Below, one piece after another: positions 6,244 to 9,910 of a DNA stretch of 9,910 bases (its first letter is position 1; each line of letters opens with the position of its first letter). Where the stretch lies: the NCBI GenBank assembly GCA_017561285.1, contig JAFZDG010000279.1, forward strand, positions 1 through 9,910, given 5' to 3'. The position numbers and the translations under genes were made by a program. This DNA comes from Bacteroidaceae bacterium. GTDB taxonomy: Bacteria; Bacteroidota; Bacteroidia; Bacteroidales; Barnesiellaceae_A. The notes beneath the pieces are model-generated. The model was given only the letters and a program-made list of their open reading frames with translations. It did no database searches and was not told the origin of the DNA.

Positions 6244-6304
6244 CGTACTGATACTTGTGAGAAAAACATTAAAATCAATTAATAATAACTTAAAATTCAA
6301 ACTT

Positions 6305-7003
6305 ATGTGGTTAACTAACTCGTCGATAGGACGTAAGGTGGTTATGAGTGTATCGGGCCTCTTTCTCGTTCTATTTTTAACATTTCACATGTGCATGAAC
6401 CTTGCCCTTGTGTTTTCGCCCGAGGCTTATAACATGATTTGTGGCTTCTTGGGTGCTCGTTGGTACACGCTTGCACTCACAGCAGTGCTTGCTGCAGGTT
6501 TCTTTGTTCACATTATCTACGCTTTCTGGCTTACTTACCAAAACCGCAAGGCTCGTGGTAACGACCGTTACGCCGTTAACGTACGTCAAAAAGATGTAGA
6601 GTGGTCTTCTAAAAACATGTTGGTACTCGGTATCATCGTGATTTTGTTCTTGGTGCTTCACATGGCACAATTCTGGTACAAAATGCAGCTCAACGAGCTT
6701 CTTCACGTTGATAACTCTGTAGATCCCCACGATGGTTCATACCTCGTGATCAAAACATTCCAAAACCCCGTGATGGTTGTTCTCTATGTGGTTTGGTTGG
6801 TTGCTTTGTGGTTCCACTTGACTCACGGTTTCTGGAGTGCTATGCAAACCATCGGTATCAACAACGCCGTTTGGTTCAACCGTTGGAAAGTGATTGGTAA
6901 TGTATTCACTACTATCATCTGCCTCGGTTTTGCATTTGTAGCAGTTACATTGTATGTACAATATGGTGTTCTTGGTTGGGACGTTCCCCAAATGGCCCAT
7001 TAA
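6305..7003 (+). CDS. frdC: Fumarate reductase/succinate dehydrogenase cytochrome b subunit
   Basis: Encodes a 232-residue membrane anchor of quinol:fumarate reductase. It carries heme b and the quinone site and passes electrons from menaquinol to FrdB. Five hydrophobic helices are visible, as in the single-subunit diheme (Wolinella/Bacillus-like) type. Candidate axial heme ligands are His28, His69, His119 and His171 or His174 (in WFHLTHGFWSA). The open frame extends upstream to 6137, but the start MWLTNSSIGRKVVMS at 6305 matches relatives and lies after the consensus promoter. The frdA gene begins 28 bases downstream. Whether the enzyme works as fumarate reductase or succinate dehydrogenase cannot be read from sequence; in anaerobic Bacteroidales fumarate reduction is the expected direction. 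Confidence 0.95.
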   Translation: MWLTNSSIGRKVVMSVSGLFLVLFLTFHMCMNLALVFSPEAYNMICGFLGARWYTLALTAVLAAGFFVHIIYAFWLTYQNRKARGNDRYAVNVRQKDVEWSSKNMLVLGIIVILFLVLHMAQFWYKMQLNELLHVDNSVDPHDGSYLVIKTFQNPVMVVLYVVWLVALWFHLTHGFWSAMQTIGINNAVWFNRWKVIGNVFTTIICLGFAFVAVTLYVQYGVLGWDVPQMAH

Positions 7004-7031
7004 TCAATTAACCTGATAAAAAATTTTAGTC

Positions 7032-8972
7032 ATGTCAAAATTAGAATCTAAAATACCCGCCGGACCGTTGGCCGAAAAATGGACTAACTATAAGGCTACT
7101 CAAAAATTGGTGAACCCCGCCAATAAACGTCGTCTCGACATTATTGTTGTAGGTACAGGTCTCGCCGGTGGTGCTGCTGCTGCCACTCTTGGTGAGTTGG
7201 GCTTCAATGTTATCAACTTCTGTATCCAAGACTCACCTCGTCGTGCTCACTCTATTGCTGCTCAAGGTGGTATCAATGCTGCTAAGAACTATCAAAACGA
7301 TGGTGACTCGGTATATCGCTTGTTCTACGACACAATCAAAGGTGGCGACTATCGTGCTCGTGAGGCTAACGTATATCGTTTGGCCGAGGTTTCAAACAAC
7401 ATTATCGACCAATGTGTAGCTCAAGGTGTTCCCTTTGCTCGCGAATACGGTGGCTTGCTCGACAACCGTTCTTTCGGTGGTGCTCAAGTATCACGTACAT
7501 TCTATGCCAAAGGTCAAACCGGTCAACAACTCCTTTTGGGTGCATACTCTTCTTTGATGCGCCAAGTAAACAAGGGCAAAGTTGACTTGCGCACTCGTTA
7601 CGAGATGCTCGATGTTGTTATTGTTGATGGTCGTGCTCGCGGTGTTATCATGCGCAACCTCGTTACCGGTGGTATCGAGCGCTTTGCAGCTCACGCTGTT
7701 GTTATTGCTACAGGTGGTTACGGTAACGTATTCTTCCTCTCTACCAACGCTATGGCTTCAAACGGTTCGGCTGCTGTACAATGCTACCGCAAAGGTGCAT
7801 ATTTTGCCAACCCCGCTTATGCTCAAATTCACCCCACTTGTATTCCCGTTCACGGCGAGTTCCAATCTAAGTTGACTCTTATGTCTGAGTCGTTGCGTAA
7901 CGATGGTCGCATCTGGGTTCCCAAGAAAAAAGAAGATGCCGAGGCTATCCGCGCCGGTAAGCTCAAACCTACTCAAATCAAAGAGGAAGACCGCGACTAC
8001 TACTTGGAGCGTCGTTATCCCGCTTTTGGTAACCTCGTGCCTCGCGACGTTGCTTCGCGTGCTGCCAAAGAGCGTTGCGATGCCGGTTATGGCGTAGGTA
8101 CAGGTTTGGCTGTATATCTCGACTTTAGCGATGCTATCAAACGTCTTGGTCGTGCTGCTGTAGAGGCTCGTTACGGCAACCTCTTCCAAATGTACGAAAA
8201 GATTGTTGATGACAATCCATACGAAACTCCTATGATGATTTACCCCGCCTCTCACTACACTATGGGTGGTATTTGGGTAGATTATGAGTTGCAAACCACA
8301 ATCCCCGGTTTGTTTGCTATTGGTGAGGCTAACTTCTCTGACCACGGTGCCAACCGCTTGGGTGCTTCGGCCCTTATGCAAGGTCTTGCCGATGGTTATT
8401 TCGTATTGCCCTACACCATCCAAAACTACCTCTCAGACCAAATTCAAGTTCCCCGCTTCAGCACCGACCTTCCTGAGTTTGCCGAGGCCGAAAAAGCTGT
8501 TAAAGCTCGCATCGACCGTCTCATGGCTATCAAGGGTAAACAATCGGTTGACTCATTGCACAAAAAACTCGGTCGCATCATGAGCGACTATGTAGGTATG
8601 GGCCGTAACAAAGCCGGTCTTGAAAAGGCTCTCGTAGAGATTGAGAAAATCAAGAAAGAATTCTACAGCGACTTGCGCATCCCCGGTGAGGCTTACTCAT
8701 TGAACGTAGAGTTGGAGAAAGCATTGCGCTTGGAAGACTTCATAGAGATAGGTAAATTGATGGCTGTCGATGCCTTGCACCGCGAGGAGTCTTGCGGTGG
8801 TCACTTCCGCGAAGAGCACCAAACCGAAGAGGGTGAGGCTAAACGTAACGACGAACAATTTATGTACGTTGGTTGCTGGGAGTATAAAGGCGACGACCAA
8901 AAGCCTGAGTTGCACAAAGAGGAACTCAACTATGAGTTTGTCAAAGTACAACAACGTAACTACAAACAATAA
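7032..8972 (+). CDS. frdA: Fumarate reductase/succinate dehydrogenase flavoprotein subunit
   Basis: Encodes the 646-residue catalytic subunit that interconverts fumarate and succinate on the cytoplasmic side of the membrane. The FAD-binding GTGLAGG motif is at residues 41-47. His73 in RRAHSIAAQGGINA is the expected site of covalent FAD attachment. Substrate-site elements are HPTCIPVHGE (from 267), PRDVAS with Arg338 as the likely proton-transfer arginine, HYTMGG with His408, and DHGANRLGASALM from 437. A C-terminal helical domain follows, with the usual REE.CGGHFREEH near 580-590. Length and N-terminal extension match Bacteroides-type FrdA. It sits between frdC and frdB (15 bases to frdB). 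Codons are strongly biased, with Arg almost entirely CGT/CGC, consistent with very high expression. Confidence 0.98.
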   Translation: MSKLESKIPAGPLAEKWTNYKATQKLVNPANKRRLDIIVVGTGLAGGAAAATLGELGFNVINFCIQDSPRRAHSIAAQGGINAAKNYQNDGDSVYRLFYDTIKGGDYRAREANVYRLAEVSNNIIDQCVAQGVPFAREYGGLLDNRSFGGAQVSRTFYAKGQTGQQLLLGAYSSLMRQVNKGKVDLRTRYEMLDVVIVDGRARGVIMRNLVTGGIERFAAHAVVIATGGYGNVFFLSTNAMASNGSAAVQCYRKGAYFANPAYAQIHPTCIPVHGEFQSKLTLMSESLRNDGRIWVPKKKEDAEAIRAGKLKPTQIKEEDRDYYLERRYPAFGNLVPRDVASRAAKERCDAGYGVGTGLAVYLDFSDAIKRLGRAAVEARYGNLFQMYEKIVDDNPYETPMMIYPASHYTMGGIWVDYELQTTIPGLFAIGEANFSDHGANRLGASALMQGLADGYFVLPYTIQNYLSDQIQVPRFSTDLPEFAEAEKAVKARIDRLMAIKGKQSVDSLHKKLGRIMSDYVGMGRNKAGLEKALVEIEKIKKEFYSDLRIPGEAYSLNVELEKALRLEDFIEIGKLMAVDALHREESCGGHFREEHQTEEGEAKRNDEQFMYVGCWEYKGDDQKPELHKEELNYEFVKVQQRNYKQ

Positions 8973-8987
8973 TCGGGAATTACAGTT

Positions 8988-9743
8988 ATGGAAAAGACTA
9001 TAGATTTGACACTGAAAGTATGGCGTCAACGCGACCGTAAATCAAAAGGTCAGTTTGAGACATATAACGTAAAAGGCATTTCGACCGACAGCTCATTCCT
9101 TGAGATGCTCGATGTGCTCAACGAACAACTTATCAACGAAGGCAAAGAGCCTGTTGTATTTGACCACGACTGCCGCGAGGGTATCTGCGGTATGTGCTCG
9201 TTGTATATCAACGGTCACCCTCATGGTCCCGACTCGGCTATCACTACCTGCCAATTGCACATGCGCAAGTTCAACAACGGCGATACTATTACTATCGAGC
9301 CCTGGCGTTCGGCCGGTTTCCCCGTTATCCGCGACTTGATGGTTGACCGTACAGCCTATGACCAAATCATTGCTGCCGGTGGTTACACTTCTATCAACGT
9401 AGGTGGTGCTCAAGATGCCAACGCTATCCTCATTCCCAAGACCGATGCCGACGAGGCTATGGACTCGGCTTCTTGTATTGGTTGTGGTGCGTGTGTTGCA
9501 GCTTGTAAAAACGGTTCGGCTATGTTGTTCGTGTCGGCTAAGGTTAGCCAACTCGCTCTCCTTCCCCAAGGTCGCGTAGAGGCTGCTCGTCGTGCTCGTG
9601 CTATGGTGGCTAAGATGGACGAACTCGGTTTTGGTAACTGTACCAACACCGGTGCTTGTGCCGCTGAGTGCCCCAAGAGCGTTTCGCTCTCAAACATCGC
9701 ACGTCTCAACCGCGAGTTTATCAAAGCTAAATTTCAAGAGTAA
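8988..9743 (+). CDS. frdB: Fumarate reductase/succinate dehydrogenase iron-sulfur subunit
   Basis: Encodes the 251-residue electron-transfer subunit linking the FrdC hemes to the FrdA flavin. The N-terminal ferredoxin-like domain has Cys62, Cys67, Cys70 and Cys88 for [2Fe-2S]; the spacing between the last two is long, as in Bacteroidota and actinobacterial relatives. The C-terminal domain has CIGCGACVAAC (Cys163, 166, 169, 173) and CTNTGACAAECP (Cys218, 224, 228). By family pattern, Cys163/166/169 and 228 bind [4Fe-4S], and Cys173, 218 and 224 bind [3Fe-4S]. All ligands are present. It is the last gene of the operon, and a strong terminator follows 27 bases after the stop. Confidence 0.98.
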   Translation: MEKTIDLTLKVWRQRDRKSKGQFETYNVKGISTDSSFLEMLDVLNEQLINEGKEPVVFDHDCREGICGMCSLYINGHPHGPDSAITTCQLHMRKFNNGDTITIEPWRSAGFPVIRDLMVDRTAYDQIIAAGGYTSINVGGAQDANAILIPKTDADEAMDSASCIGCGACVAACKNGSAMLFVSAKVSQLALLPQGRVEAARRARAMVAKMDELGFGNCTNTGACAAECPKSVSLSNIARLNREFIKAKFQE

Positions 9744-9770
9744 TACACATATATAATATATGTATAGCGA

Positions 9771-9801
9771 GAGGCTGTGTCCATGACACAGCCTCTTTTT
9801 T
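9771..9801 (+). terminator. Intrinsic terminator of the frdCAB operon
   Basis: GAGGCTGTGT (9771-9780) and ACACAGCCTC (9786-9795) form a perfect 10-bp G/C-rich stem with a 5-base loop, followed by six T (9796-9801). This is a textbook Rho-independent terminator on the plus strand. The opposite side has no matching T run, so it is probably one-directional. Confidence 0.93.
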
Positions 9802-9910
9802 GTTTGTCAAATGATGGCATAGCGAGTAGGGTGTTGGGGTTGCCTCTTGCCGTTTGGAATATGGATAAGGGTGTATAGAGTGTGGATTTCGCGTATTCCA
9901 GACGCAAGCG
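9802..9910. other. Unassigned right flank
   Basis: No promoter, RNA gene or recognisable protein is visible in these last 109 bases. Two minus-strand frames are open from the window edge back across the terminator, and a third ends at a TGA just right of the terminator. One could be the 3' end of a gene entering from the right, but the translations resemble nothing I recognise, and the stretch is too short to judge. Confidence 0.4.

Noticed and set aside
7758..8423. Minus-strand open frame of 221 codons inside frdA
   Set aside because: It is a shadow frame created by the strongly biased codons of frdA, and it has no family features.
9747..9763. A/T-only inverted repeat ACATATA/TATATGT after frdB
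   Set aside because: Seven A/T-rich pairs with a 3-base loop are weak and easily arise by chance; the G/C-rich hairpin just downstream explains termination.

Overview
The window looks like a chromosomal housekeeping segment from an anaerobic or microaerophilic member of the Bacteroidales (phylum Bacteroidota). Four things point there: the protein sequences (a Bacteroides-type fumarate reductase with a five-helix cytochrome b, and a DUF4271 membrane protein), the gene order hemD-rnpA-yidD-tatD-tyrS, promoters of the -33 TTTG / -7 TAnnTTTG type used by the Bacteroidota primary sigma factor, and start codons preceded by A/T-rich sequence instead of strong Shine-Dalgarno sites. The genus cannot be fixed by eye.

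Two divergent transcription units meet at a 237-base regulatory region (6068-6304). Leftwards, on the minus strand, eight genes follow each other closely: an NAD-dependent epimerase/dehydratase, a LOG-family nucleotide phosphoribohydrolase, a DUF4271 membrane protein, a uroporphyrinogen-III synthase-like protein (hemD, TTG start), then, after a terminator-like hairpin, rnpA, yidD and tatD overlapping or abutting one another, and finally tyrS, which has its own promoter overlapping the tatD stop codon. A long hairpin at the left edge ends tyrS.

Rightwards, on the plus strand, a textbook Bacteroidota promoter drives frdC-frdA-frdB, the complete quinol:fumarate reductase (succinate dehydrogenase) complex: the diheme cytochrome b anchor, the covalent-FAD catalytic subunit and the three-cluster iron-sulfur subunit. 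A perfect 10-bp hairpin with a T run closes the operon. This enzyme is the terminal step of anaerobic fumarate respiration, producing succinate. Its codon use looks strongly biased, as expected for very abundant proteins. The last ~110 bases hold no gene that can be supported.

I see no mobile element, CRISPR array, tRNA, rRNA, phage gene or obvious new system. The points most worth checking are regulatory: the hairpin between hemD and rnpA, the TTG start of hemD, a consensus -7 element inside the DUF4271 gene, the divergent promoter region, and a variant RNR motif in RnpA.
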